64,000 nucleotides of DNA from positions 1,302,001-1,366,000 of the forward strand of contig CM068588.1 in the NCBI GenBank assembly GCA_035048485.1, read 5' to 3'. Shown in pieces: positions 46,646 through 59,164 of this stretch. The DNA comes from Pteria penguin. Taxonomy: Eukaryota; Mollusca; Bivalvia; Pterioida; Pteriidae. Positions within the stretch are counted from its first letter, which is position 1; each line of letters opens with the position of its first letter. The position numbers were made by a program, and so were the translations under genes. Under the pieces are notes generated by a model, which worked only from the letters and a program-made list of their open reading frames with translations, ran no database searches and had not been told where the DNA came from.

Positions 46646-47454
46646 GGTCGGAATTGCATAGCAATTCCAGACCCTAGTGCTTACAATATGCTGTCGTGAA
46701 CGCGTGGAACGCAGAAAATACCTCCTCGTGTATAAATAGTGCGTCGATATTTAGAAAAAGCGTGATTAAATTTACTTATAGTACTTATAATTCATATTGT
46801 ACGAGTCAATATAAGATAAGTTTGATCAGATGAGAAAATAGATGTGCCGTTATTCCATCGATTTAGACGAGTTATATTGATGCGCTGGAGGACATGCAGT
46901 CTTTCCGAATACTCGACGGAAAGTCCCGAAAAAGTACGATTGACATTATTGTGTAGCTGTGCCGTAATTTAAGAAGTACACTACTAGTCCGTACTAGTAT
47001 CCGTTGTATTATAATTAATAAAACTTGAGAATATCGCTTCTTTTTATAGCAGTGGAATTCAAAGTACTCTACAATCTTCTCGTCACAACGATAAACAAAC
47101 GTCTTGGTAGTTGTTGATGTGTAATGCTACTAAAATAGCCAGTTATTTATAGATCTACATGTGTAGACGTGGTTTTCCCCAAATGTACATGTACAGCGGG
47201 AGACTGTCCAGATTGCTAATTTCACACTACTGTCAAGATCAAAAGTGATAAGAGAGAATGAGATAACTATGTAGAACGAGACGGAGACGTACAGGGGGGT
47301 ACAGGGCGGAGCCGTTGTTTATATGAAAACGAGCACCTGTGCGCAGACCGTGTTTTTGTCAATACTGATCCTAAACATTACACGCTTGGTGTGTGATCTC
47401 TTGGTGGATCACGACTTTATTACCTTTGATGTACTGGACCATGCAATTCCGACC
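46646..47454. mobile_element. Terminal-hairpin element, 0.8 kb
   Basis: GGTCGGAATTGCA at 46646-46658 recurs as its perfect reverse complement at 47442-47454. The left copy forms a hairpin with GCAATTCCAGACC (46661-46673). The interior is non-coding with no obvious satellite. Confidence 0.72.
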
Positions 47455-48070
47455 TTGAGGACTTTCAAGTCCTTTCATTATTATAATTTATGACCTCATT
47501 ACCTTGACGTTCCATTTACGTTCACTTACATTTAGAGAAATAGTCCTAACGTATGACTCATATTATGTATAGCTTTCATTTTTCATGGTTTTCGTTTTGA
47601 TGAGGCTTTTCCGTTGATATTAAAATTTATGACTTGTTACTTTGACACGTACTGTGTGGACAGATGACGACATGTCAGAATGTGGTATAAGCAGTGTTGA
47701 AATTGATGATAACGTGGTAAAATGCAAAAATAAGTAAGTAGGCAGTCAGTTTAAATGACAATTGTCACTCGATGGGTGTGGTTAACCGGTTTTCGAGCCC
47801 ACTTTCCAACTCAGCACACATTTAAAGATGTATAAATGGTTTTCCATATAGAGAAGAAGGACCAACAGACTACTTAAGTATAGAGATTTTAAAAATATAA
47901 ACACGAATTTTATTATGGAATTAATATAATTATCAAATACATCAAGTGGCATTAAGATGAGTCAACCGTGCTCTGGTCGTCTTAAAGCGAGCTAAGGCCC
48001 CCGATCTGTACGACTTCTTACTAATAGTAAAAGATAAGAACATTGATGAGGAACAGATGCTCGTTTTGTT
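47455..48070. other. No gene seen
   Basis: The left part (about 47460-47660) resembles the TTATGACCT-rich tail of dispersed elements. The rest is unique-looking. Confidence 0.45.
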
Positions 48071-49944
48071 AGCTCTACTGGTCTCGACCAGTCGAGCTCA
48101 TGCGATGGTCCTTCGTCCGTTGTCCGGCCGTCCGGACGTCCGTCCGTAAACAATTTTTTGTTCCCTCTTCTCCTCTGAAGGTATATACCCCAGAGACCTT
48201 ATTATGGGTTCTTCTTGTTGGGTAGGTGGTCTAGTTGTGCATGTGCAATTTTGGTCCAGTTCCGACCCCTTGGGGGCCCACAAAAGGGCGTGGTCCCAAA
48301 ATCTTGTTCCCTCTTCTTCTCTGATTGTATATATCCCATGGTCTTATGGTCTCATCATGTTTTGTAGCTGGTCTAGTTGTGCATGTGCAATTTTGGTCCG
48401 GTCCGGACCCCCTGGGGCCCCTACAAAAGGGGCGTGGTCCCAAAATCTTGTTCCCTTTTCATTTCTGAAGGTATATATCATAGAGACCTAATTATGGTCT
48501 CATTTTGTTATATAGGTGGTCTAGTTGTGCATGTGCAATTTGGTACGGTCCGGTCCCCTTGGGCTCCCAGAAAGGGGCGTGGTCCCAAAATCTTGTTCCC
48601 TCTTCTATTCTTAAGGTATATGTCCCAGAGACCTAATTATGGTCTCATCATGTTTGATATGTGATCTAGTTGTGCATTTATTATTTTGGCCTGGTCCGCC
48701 CCCCCCCCTTGGGGTCCCACAAAAGGGCGTGGTCCCAAATTCTTGTTCCCTCTTCTATCCTTAAGGTATATGTCCCAGAGACCTAATTATGGTCTCATTT
48801 TGTTGGATAGGTGGTCTAGTTGTGCATGTGCAATTTTGGTCTAGTCCGGACCCCCTGGGACCCCACAAAGGGGCGTGGTCACAAAATATTGTTCCCTCTT
48901 CTTTTCTGAAGGTATATGTCCCAGAGACCTAATTATGGTCTCATCAAGTTTGGTATGTGATGTAGTTGTGCATGTATAATTTTGGTCTGGTCCGGACCCC
49001 CTGGGGTCCCAAAAAGGGGCGTGGTCCCAAAATCTTGTTCCCTCATTTTCTCTTAAGGTATATATCCTAGAGACCTAATTATGGTCTCATTTTGTTGGAT
49101 AGGTGGTGTAGTTGTGCATGTGCAATTTTGGTCTGGTCCAGACCCCCTGGGACCCCACAAAGGGGCGTGGTCCCAAAATCTTGTTCCCTCTTCTTTTCTT
49201 AAGATATATGTCCCAGAGACCTAATTGTAGTCTAATCATGTTTGGTATGTGATCTAGTTGTGCATGTATAATTTTGGTCCAGTCTGGACCCCCTGGGGTC
49301 CCACAAACGGGTGTGGTCCCAAAATCTTGTTCCCTCTTTTTCTCTGAAGGTATATATCCTAGAGACCTAATTATGGTCTCATTTTGTTGGATAGGTGGTG
49401 TAGTTGTGCATGTGCAATTTTGGACCAGTTTGGACCTCCTTGGGCCCCACAGGGGCGTGGTCCCAAAATCTTGTTCCCTCTTCTTTTCTGAAGGTATATG
49501 TCCCAGAGACCTAATTATAGTCTCATCATGATTGATATGTGATGTAGTTGTGCATGTATAAGTTTGGTCCAGTCCGGACCCCCTTGGGTCCCACAAAGGG
49601 GTGTGGTCCCAAATATCTTGTTCCCTCTTTTTGTTTGAAAGTATATAGCCTAGAGACCTAATTATGGTCTCCTTTTGTTGGATAGGTGGTGTAATTGTGC
49701 ATGTGCAATTTTGGACCAGTTTGGACCCCCTGGGGCCCCACAAAGGGGCGTGGTCCCAAAATCTTGTTCCCACTTCTTCTCCTATTGTATATGTCTGTGA
49801 GACTTAATTATGATCTCATCATGTTTGGTAGGTGGTCTAGTTGTGCATGTGCAATACAAAACATACATGTGTGGTCCAAATATATTTTTACCCCTTCTTC
49901 TCTGAAGGTAAATTGTTGTTTGAGTAGAGGATAACAGTAGAGCT
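48071..49944. mobile_element. Terminal-hairpin element with 146-bp satellite core
   Basis: The left end AGCTCTACTGGTC-TC-GACCAGTCGAGCT (48071-48098) is a 13-bp hairpin with one mismatch. AGCTCTACTG recurs inverted at 49935-49944. Inside are CCGTCCGGACGTCCGTCCG and then the array. Confidence 0.78.
48145..49815. repeat. 146-bp satellite, about 11-12 copies
   Basis: Units contain GGGGCGTGGTCCCAAAATCT, TGTTCCCTCTTCTTTTCTGA, AGAGACCTAATTATGGTCTC and TAGTTGTGCATGTGCAATTT. Two subtypes (GTGCAATTTTGGT and GTATAATTTTGGT) alternate from about 48.8 to 49.6 kb, implying a 292-bp higher-order unit. Confidence 0.93.
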
Positions 49945-52165
49945 CCAGTCTCGACAGAGACTTCTGGTTTTCAGAATCATAAAATTTTGACACCTGAATT
50001 AATGAAAGTTATACTTGAATATTCGTATATAGATGCTGTTTAATCGAAAAACTAGCAAAACCTCCTGCCATGACTAAGTCATTTATGCCAATATCTACAT
50101 TTAATATCTCGTCCAATATTTACGATGTGTTCTTAGTAAAACGGTCTCTAGAAACAAAAACTAGTATGCGATATCCATGAATAAGCCCCCATGCCCCCCC
50201 CCCCTTTCCCGATGACAAGCGCAGTAACCTAGATGTATACCAATGTAGGAGGTGTCAAATTTATGTAGTGCACGTATACCCATATACGTTTCTAGGGTAT
50301 ATTAATGAAAACACACTGACGTTTTCAAAGTTTAATGTGTTAGTAACTGACTACTTTAATATAACATTCCATTAAAACCGGTAACACTACCCAGCTAAAA
50401 TCAAATCTGGATTCTTAGGCATATTCTAAACTATTGATTTATGTATCCGATAATTTTCAAACCGAATGACGTCAGTGTCGTCTGCCATTTATAAAATTAT
50501 CCTTGCAAATAACTCTTGTCATAAATTTAAAATACATAAGAACAAATCAATCGTATTCCAATTTCTCTAAGTGGATTCAATTCACTACAAATTATAAGTT
50601 GTATTGATAGAAATTAAAGGCAAAAAAAATCCAGTTTTATATCAAGAAAGTTCAACTCAAGAGGATAGACTAAATACATAATTTTAAGGGAGTGTTCGCG
50701 TAGTCGGATCTGCCTATACATTGTTTGGATTTTGTCCCGTTGTGTAGTATCCCAGCTAGAAGAAAATTATGATTCTTTAAGGAATGAATCTATTTTTTTT
50801 TTTTAGTTGGATGGCGTATACCAAGAAAAACCGGACGGAAAACTGCGCATGATGCATAAGTTTTCCGTTCTTTTTTTTTTTTTCTTGGTGTACCTCCATC
50901 CAACGAAAAAAAAATATTAAATTCATTCCTTATCATTTAATTCCTTTCAAACATGTTTTTATAATCTCAGAAATTGGTACGTTATGTATGCACTATCTCT
51001 CAACATCTGTAAATTTTTCCCGTGGTGTGAATATTGACGTCACATTTAAGAAAACGCGGGAAATTACGTCGTCAGAGAAAAGATTTCGTGGATGAGATAT
51101 TTACCACAAATTTTTAAACCAATCAAAATGCGTGTTACATGTAACATTAAATGATTGAAATATCCCCTCATATGGAGAACATGTCTGGGATCCTAATAAC
51201 GAGATGAAGATTACACTCTTGACCGGACGTTTAGTCTTTGCATTCAGACAATGGTGACGCTAAGATATTCGGAGAAAGAGATCAGATTTACAAAAAAAAA
51301 AATAATAATAATAATACTTAAAACCTTGACTGAAAAGCGCTATGTGAAGAGCTCTTTGTTCTCTCAAAATTTGCTATTGCTGTAGATTGTATCTGCATAC
51401 AGTTTAAAGAAACAGCCTTAGTAAGGTCATTGCTGAAGGTCAGTTGTCAAGGACACTATTGGTGACAAGAACAAACACCGTTTAAAACATTTCGTACATT
51501 TTGCCAAATACTAGTGCAACAGAATAATTAATCATTAAGAAAACCAAACCTGAAGTATTACGTTCTATAGAGAACTACATATTAGTAGTCTTATTTCCGG
51601 ATGAACGATCGATATTGGCGACATGGTTAGAAATTAGTCTCGTGACATTTTCATCGCCAGATAATTGAAAAGAAAACTTGCTATTTTGTGACAGTTTACA
51701 GGGATTTGACATTTAGCCCAATCAAATTGGCTCAAGACTTTATCTGCATGTTTTCCTTAGTAAAGTCAATTCTGAAGGTCAAATGTCAAGGACGTCAGAA
51801 TGCCCTACTTAGCGGTTCTTGATGTATCGTCTGCACTCTAAAAGGTTTCTTTTCGATTAATATGCTATATATAAAGCTAAACTAATGCAAGATGTATCTT
51901 CCTAACAATTGATAGAAAACATTTCATTCATTATTGAGGCTCCCGTCCTATTTACACTATCAGATAATGATTGGGTATATCTTACGTAGTTTGCAGACGG
52001 ATGTATAGGAAAATCAATCATAATAAAAGCCATGTTTAAATGATATCGGTTATAAAGTAGAACCTAAGTAAAACATTGATTAAAATACATCCACGTCGAT
52101 AATGTTTTGACAATTACAAACCTGTCAGAATCGAACTAGGTAAACTGTTGGAGACCATTAAACAC
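49945..52165. other. No gene seen; one foldback element
   Basis: AT-rich. Holds the foldback at 50778-50932. No exon could be supported on either strand. Confidence 0.5.
50778..50932. mobile_element. Foldback/MITE-like element
   Basis: TAAGGAATGAAT (from 50778) recurs inverted at 50921-50932. The arms continue through a poly-T run, GTTGGATGG and ACCAAGAAAAA. The centre carries a nested inverted repeat, GGAAAACT-GCGCATGATGCATA-AGTTTTCC. Confidence 0.8.
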
Positions 52166-52169
52166 TAGC

Positions 52170-53620
52170 GTGTACTACTGGTGTATGAGGGGCACCTGCT
52201 GGTTTATATTGATATGTAAAACAGGCTTAGGAGTGGTGCATGCTGAATTATTCTGACCTGTAGGACAGGCACCTAAGGGTACCTGCTTGATTATACGAAC
52301 ATGTACGGCTGGTGTGAGGGGCACCTGCTCTATTATACGGACGTACGACAGGTGTATGAGGGATACCTGCAAAGTTATAGGCACATGTACGACATACGTA
52401 CGAGGAGCACCTGATAAATTATACGAACATGCACGTCAGGCGTGCGAGGAGCACCTAAGGGCATTTGCTGAATTATACGGCTGTGTACCTTAGTAGCACC
52501 TGCAACGTCATACGGATATGTACGACAGAGTACTAAGCATACCTAGCTTATACGGGTATTTACGACAGGACATACAATAAGCACTTGCTAGGTTATGAAG
52601 ACAAGGAGATAGACAACGAGCACCTTATATATTATACGGATATGTACGACAGCATACACAAAGAGCACCTGTTAGGTTATACGGACATGCACGCCAGAAT
52701 ACGCAAAGAGCACCTGATAGGTTATGCGGACATACACGACAAAATACGCAAAAAACACCTGATAGGTTATACGCACATGTACGACAGAATATACAAAGAG
52801 CATCTGATAGGTTATACGGATATGTACGATAGAATACGCAAAGAGCACCCGTTAGATTATACGCACATGTACGACAGAATATACAAAGAGCACGTAACAT
52901 GTTATACGGACATGTACGACAGAATATACAAAGAGCACCTAATAGGCTATACGGACATGTGCGACAGAATATGCAAAGAGCGCCTGATAGGTTATACGGA
53001 CATGCACGATAGAATATGCAAAGGGCGCCTGATAGGTTATACGGACATGCACGACAGAATATACAAAGAGCACCTGATAGGTTATACGGACATGTACGAC
53101 AGAATATGCAAAGGGCGCCTGATAGGTTATACGGACATGCACGACAGAATATACAAAGGGCGCCTGATAGGTTATACGGACATGCACGACAGAATATACA
53201 AAGAGCACCTGATAGGTTATACGGACATGTACGACAGAATATGCAAAGGGCGCCTGATAGGTTATACGGACATGCACGACAGAATATACAAAGAGCACCT
53301 GATAGGTTATACGGACATGTACGACAGAATATACAAAGAGCACTTGATATGTAATACGGACATGTACGGGAGAATATGCAAAGAGCTCCCGTTAGTTTAT
53401 ACGGACATGTATGACAGAATAAGCAAAATCACCTGATAGAGTTATACGGACATGTACGACAGAGTACGCAGAGGGGCCCCTGTTTGGTTATACAGAAATG
53501 TAGTGCAGTACACAAGAAGGACACCCGCTAGCTAAAAGGGACCTGTACGACAGGACACATGAAGGGCATTTGCATAGTTATACCGATTTGTTCGACAGGA
53601 TTTGTGTGTCAATGTTTTAT
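52170..53620. repeat. 45-bp minisatellite, about 30 copies
   Basis: Unit: ATACGGACATGTACGACAGA, ATATACAAAGAGCACCTGAT, AGGTT. Copies at 52620-53400 are nearly identical and degrade outward on both sides. The period of 15 codons leaves long frames open on both strands (283 codons on the plus strand reading G-Y-T-D-M-Y-D-R-I-Y-K-E-H-L-I). The flanks have stops and no start or splice context, so I treat this as non-coding. Confidence 0.93.
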
Positions 53621-53865
53621 CTATAAAACTGCAAAGCACTTTACAGATATATATTGCATAGAGTATACATAGATCTGCCAGTATTGTATACCGACTTGCG
53701 CTGACAGACCAGTGTTATTGTTCAGCGACATACAGCGACAGGACGCGACAATAGTATATACCGACGTACGCCGACAGATCAGTGTCATATACCCTCTCAC
53801 TAGTTTTACAGTCTGTATTATACATCTACAGACCAGAATTTCCATGATTCTTATTGCATTCTCCC

Positions 53866-53973
53866 TATTATACTTTACAGGTTGGCCGTAGTAGAAAAGG
53901 AAGAAGAGGAAGTGAAGGAGAATGGGCATAGAAAATTTGTGTCAACTATAACTCCTACAAAGAACGAATTTTA
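53866..53973 (+). CDS. Possible terminal coding exon of an unidentified gene
   Basis: A pyrimidine-rich TATACTTTACAG acceptor ending near 53880 is followed by 31 open codons and TAA. The peptide begins L-A-V-V-E-K-E-E-E-E-V-K-E-N-G and ends T-P-T-K-N-E-F, the composition of a charged cytoplasmic tail. In this reading the exon enters in phase 2. No upstream exon was found, and no family is recognised. It could be chance. Confidence 0.3.
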
Positions 53974-54224
53974 ACCTTGTAGGGGCACATAACTTTGCCA
54001 CTGCTTCGTAGGCATTGGCTTTCACATGTTATTTTACCCATCCTGTAATAGTCATCCTTCAAACCAGCACTAAAGGATCGTCATTTACCGCATCACCCTT
54101 CATGATTATGTTATCTGTACTGCAGTGCCAAGTGTTAGTCCCTGCATCAAGTGTTCTGATCTGTTGGACATTGCTTCATTGTCAACTGTGCCGGCAGGTG
54201 TATTGTTAGCCATGTATTATATGT

Positions 54225-55010
54225 ACGGATGAAATAAGCGTTAAAGTATTAGTTCATGTATCAACTACACGTACACTGATAAGATGAACATGCATCATCA
54301 ATTTTAATAAGATGATTGTAATTCAGTGTATCACTTGTGCTGATAAAATAAGTTTAGTTGGTGTATTTTATGTACTGCATAGACATTTATTCGAGAATTA
54401 TTGATTTTGATAAGATTAATTATTATTATTATTGCGTTAATTATGGTATCATCCCAGTTGGTAACATAAGCGTTAGTCATGTATCACCTCTGCAAGTAAG
54501 ATAAGCATTAGTCTAGTATCATTGCTACTGGAAAGATAAGCGTTAGTCATGTATCATTGCTACTGGTAAGATAAGCGTTAGTCGTATCGTCGCTTCTGGT
54601 AAGATAAGCGTTCGTTATATATCATCGCTACTGGAAAGATAAACGTTAGTCATGTATGATCTCTGCTTGTAAGATAAGCTTTAGTCATTATACGATCTCC
54701 ACTGGCAAGATATGTGTTAGCCAAAGTATCACTTTTACTGATAAATTGAGCATTAACAATGGTAACAATTCTTCTGATTACATAAGCGTTGTTTTAGTGT
54801 CACCCTGCTGGTAGGATAAGCGTTAGTCATGGTATCATCTATAGTGGCACACTGTGCACTAGCCATAGTATCATTTCTATTGATAAGTTAAACGTTAGTC
54901 ATGGTATCATTTTTACTAGTAAGAAAAGCTTATGTTAAGCATCATCTCTATTGGTAAGGTAAGCGTTAGTCACGGTACCATCTACAATGACAAGAATCAG
55001 TCCATGTACC
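54225..55010. repeat. Minisatellite, about 35-38-bp unit
   Basis: Units contain GATAAGCGTTAGTCATGTATC and ATCGCTACTGGTAA. About fifteen clear copies lie at 54455-54990, with older ones to the left. Confidence 0.85.
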
Positions 55011-56720
55011 ATCTCCATCACCTTTACAGATTAAATTATAATTATTGATGGCATTTTTTGTTTTAGGTAAACAATCTCATTGGTTCATGCATCATCCACA
55101 TACTGATATTTCTTGTGTTTGATACCAACCTGTGACTTGTAGTTGAGCAGTATCATTCCTGTGCTACGCACAGGAATCTTAGAGAGTGCTGTGTGTCGAT
55201 GTCAGGCAGGGTTTATTTTTGTATTTAGCACAGAAATCTCAGATTCTCACGTATCTCGGGGTCAGGCCGATTTTATTTCTGCGTTTAGCAAAGGAATCAC
55301 AGATCCTTCTGTTTCTACCAGTATAATTTCTGGGTTAAGCATAAATTTATTGCACAGTATGCACATTTCGACCACTTATGTCTATTCAGTGATGCACAAG
55401 ACCGAAACTGAAAATTCGAAGTGTAAATATTTTAAAAGCAAACTCAATACCCAACTGACAGCAAAGTAGGAGACAAAGAACCAATCTAAGGACAGAGTTG
55501 TGCATGAGGTAGATGCTTACCTTTGAATAATTACTTGGTCAGAGTCCCTCCTTACGTTTAGCATATGAATCTTGGATCGACTACAACGACTGAATGAAAC
55601 GGGTGGACAGTGTCAGTTTTTGCGGCATGTCATTGCTTCAACGAACTTCATCAAACTTGGTAGGAATGATATAGCGTATTTTGACCAGAGTGTTTGTACC
55701 GAAAGAAGTTACTTTAAGTATTGAGTATAAATCACCGTAAGGTATCAGTGTTTTGATATCCTTTGTGTCACATAATTGTACACATAGTATGGTCTCCTTA
55801 AGTAGTTTGAATCTCTCGAAATCGACATGACATCACACTAAGATCTAAATTAGAATAATCCCCGAAACATTCCGAGTGTGGCCTGGGGGATATTCTCATT
55901 GTTTATCATAGACCGTCATGTAACGTTGCTGAATTGTATTTTGAGCACAAGAGCTATGTTAGTCGTGAAAACTGCCGAAATTCACTGAAGAATCTTACTG
56001 AGATTGACCCCCTTTTTCTTCTCTTAATTTCTTTTGACCGAGAAACACATTCATTCGGATAAATATTTGATGTATAGGTTCCGATTCTGACTTCCGGTGC
56101 AGGTGATCCGGGTCCGGTGTCCGGATCACGCCACTTATGTAAAAGATAGGTTCAATGTTGCGATGGTACCAGCCATTTTTAATGTGCCGTGAAACCCCGG
56201 CAAATCCCAAAACTATTATTTGTATTATATCTAACTGTAAAGGTCTCTTTTGTGATATCTGTTACCGGGGCAACGGGTTTTTGCGAGATACGGAACAACA
56301 TAAATAATTCGGGTATGAGCGGAAACATGTAGATAAATGGTACAGGATTCGTTTTACATGTATTTAGTTACTAGGGCGTTATTGTTAATTTATGGATCAA
56401 TCCAGAGGTGTTGTATTAAACATTCTAGTCACCATAGCTATAGAATCCCTGCAGATTATGTAATGTCATGTACTTATCCATTGAAAGCACAATACCCTTA
56501 ATTTTTAATATCGACATTCTGTAAGAACATGTCTATCTTTGATTTTTGTTATACATTATTTTAAACCAACAAGGTTGATTAAATCCAATAACTAAACAGT
56601 TATTATGCAACCATATTAAAGTATTTGGAAGAGCATTTGTTTCTCTCTCTTGTGATCGCTTTGCTTAGGACAGACGAACTTATATCAAACCCCGGCGTTT
56701 GTCTTATCTTAGATGATAAT
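55011..56720. other. No gene seen
   Basis: A short internal repeat (about 60 bp; TTTAGCACAGRAATCWCAGAT) lies at 55150-55310. The rest is unique-looking. The frame at 55143-55469 is largely that repeat. Confidence 0.5.
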
Positions 56721-56942
56721 TATGCCGCCGGGCGATAGATCAGGGACATACTGTTTTTGTTTTGTCTGGCTGTTGTCAACTTTCAAAATTTATGGCGAGG
56801 GTTAAACGCGAGGGAGACTCCATACTTGGCATACATACTCTAGTAATAAAACCATTTCAAATTACACCAAGGTCAGTGACCTCGTGACCGTTGACCATGA
56901 CCTTTATGCTAAATTCATATTGCCACCGGTGGGGGGCATAGT
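56721..56942 (+). mobile_element. Short dispersed element with inverted termini
   Basis: Left TATGCCGCCGGGCGATAGATC, right CCACCGGTGGGGGGCATA; TATGCC-type termini are inverted. Homologous to the truncated copy at 10938-11112. It contains GACCTCGTGACCGTTGACC. Confidence 0.65.
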
Positions 56943-58317
56943 GTTTCACAAACTTATCTTGTTTTACTTACTACGTAGTAACTGTATAGTACAGTCAACC
57001 CTGTTTTATACGGCCATATATTGGACGATTGGGAAGTGGACATTTCAGATAGGCGGCCCCTAAATACAGGTTGATTTTGTACAATTAATGGTAAGGAACA
57101 AAAAAGGTGGTTGTTATAGACAGGTGAAGAATTAATACATGTGACTTTTAGAGCATGTTTGACTTTGGTAATAATCTACAGAAACATGTTAACCATTGCT
57201 AATTCTGTGAACCAAATGCGCATTTGGACAAGTACTTTGTTTATAGTGATGTCCAAGTTGGAAACTAGAGACATTAGACACTATATATAGACACTAATTG
57301 CTAAGATAACCCAATCAGAAGAGTAAAACATAAGGTAGATACTCTTTGCAGTCTGTTTTGTTTGTTTGTTTGTTTTTTTTTTTTTGGGGGGGGGGAGTTG
57401 TTTTTTTTTTTAGGGTTTTTTTAGGGGGTGGGGGGTTGAAGAGAAAAGAGGTTTAAATGTATAGTTACTGTCTGTATTTGGCCATTACAGGTACAGAACT
57501 TTAGTCACGACCGCGGCCTTTGGATAAAAGTAGGATCAATGCAATGTGAGATATGTATGTGTTAAAAGACGGTGGTAAATGACGAGCATACTTGCCAAAC
57601 AAGTGAATACGATACGAAATTGGTCTGCTTGGAAACCATGTTGTAACTTGTAACGATGTGTTAATTTCTGCACTTCATAGAATATTTCATAAGTTAAACG
57701 GAGGATAAAGTCGGAATGCCAGACAAGCGAATACGAGAGGCTGCCCACGTTTACAAGCCATATAACTGCAATACAAGTCGCCATTCGCAACAGTATCGCG
57801 AAACTGGTCTCTTTTTCCACGTATGTGTCGCCTGCAAAGCATAGATCTACATGCGGATCATTCTGCCCGTCTGGTGTCTGTCTGTTATACTATAACCACT
57901 TTTCCATGCGACATGTGATATTTCGCCCAGTAATAAACATCGTAGTGTATATTTGATTTTCCTTGTGTCATTTAAGGTCACCTCGACGAATTTGAGAAGA
58001 TTTTGTGTTATACCCCCGATGTCCGCGTGTTTTAAGTAGTTTGCAGTAACTCGGTGCTACAGTTACCAAACTTGCATCTTGGGTTCATCTAGGGGTGCTG
58101 ACTTAACCGCATGCTTCCTTATGATGCATCTGACCTGACTCGGTTCAAGATTGAAATGTTCTATAGAACTTGCTACTATTCTTTTTTGTTTTTGTTAGAC
58201 AAGTATTGTATAGAGGTTAGCGTGGTAATCTTTGACTACACTATGTTACATTCTTTCTAGCAGAGTAACAATATGCAGATGCTCCTTCTCTTTTTTAAAA
58301 TCTTGGTGCAAACTTGT
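56943..58317. other. No confident gene; MITE-like remnant at 56990-57130
   Basis: ACAGTCAACCCTGTTTTATAC and TACAGGTTGATTTTG resemble the termini of the MITE amplified at 35314. A T/G homopolymer tract lies at 57355-57430. Confidence 0.45.
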
Positions 58318-58450
58318 TCCAGTGGTTACGCGCACGGTTTGGGGTGCATTCGATCCGTGTTCGATTCCCTGCTTGGGAATCAATGTTTCAGAGGTCGTCC
58401 TGTAAACTTTCCACGTTGCGTTATGACTAACTTTTTCAAGAAGATGTAGA
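58318..58450 (+). mobile_element. Degenerate SINE-B copy
   Basis: GTGGTTACGCGCACGGTTTGG (box A) and GTGTTCGATTCCCTGC (box B), then TTTCAGAGGTCGTCC and CACGTTGCGTTATGACTAAC, parallel the intact SINE-B at 14365. The tail is lost. Confidence 0.65.
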
Positions 58451-58486
58451 TCTCGAGCCATCTACAGTATTCTTCCGAGCACATGA

Positions 58487-58655
58487 GCGAATCCAGATGG
58501 ATGTATCGGGGGTCTGGACCCATCCTGCAATTCGGCGAAAATTGTTATTTTTCGATGTAAAATATTTTTACACACAAAAAACATGGGTGGACCCCCTCTC
58601 GGAAAATTTATTGGGGAGGGACACCCTCTGAACAAAATTTCTGGATCCGCGCCTG
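58487..58655. mobile_element. GGATCC-ended dispersed element, copy 1
   Basis: GAGCGAATCCAGA at the left and TTTCTGGATCCGCGCC at the right. The interior (GGGGGTCTGGACCCATC, TCGATGTAAAATA, CCCTCTCGGAAAATTTA) matches the copy at 59965-60112. Confidence 0.65.
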
Positions 58656-59164
58656 GAGCACAAGTTCATAAATGAGGACACCTAGATGTCATTAACGTTA
58701 GTTTTTGTTATCTCTATCGTTTGTCTTCCATATTCTCTATTTTCATCCATTAAGTGTTTCTTTTTGAGTTTCAGGGTTATTGATTCCCCTGTGGGAATAG
58801 ATCGCACTAATGGCGAGAACTCATTCATTATTGGTGATACGGACCATTGATCTGCGATTTCTTTTTTTTTTTTTCAGTATGTACGTAAACCTGAAGTCTT
58901 GGACGGTCCATTAGATACAGACTCCGGGGAATGACGCAGAACAATAATGGAAAGGTCCCTATGAATCCTGGTATTGAACTAATAAACACACGCGCTAATC
59001 CAGAAGTCATGTTGAGAGGGGCTTTATCTATAGGGTTTCCAAGCATGACATTGGGTGTAAATACGTTTGCTAAAGGCCTGTTTTACAAAGAAAAATAATA
59101 ACAAAAGGGGTAGGGCAAATCTCGGGGGGATCAGGATCCCAGATCCCAACCCCTGGATCAAAAT

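Noticed and set aside
49087..49773. 228-codon minus-strand frame
   Set aside because: Lies wholly within the 146-bp satellite and repeats its unit across frame changes; no independent support.
57536..57820. 94-codon minus-strand frame with a hydrophobic stretch resembling a membrane segment
   Set aside because: It lacks an ATG start (begins at GTG), contains an internal DNA duplication, and shows no recognised family motif.
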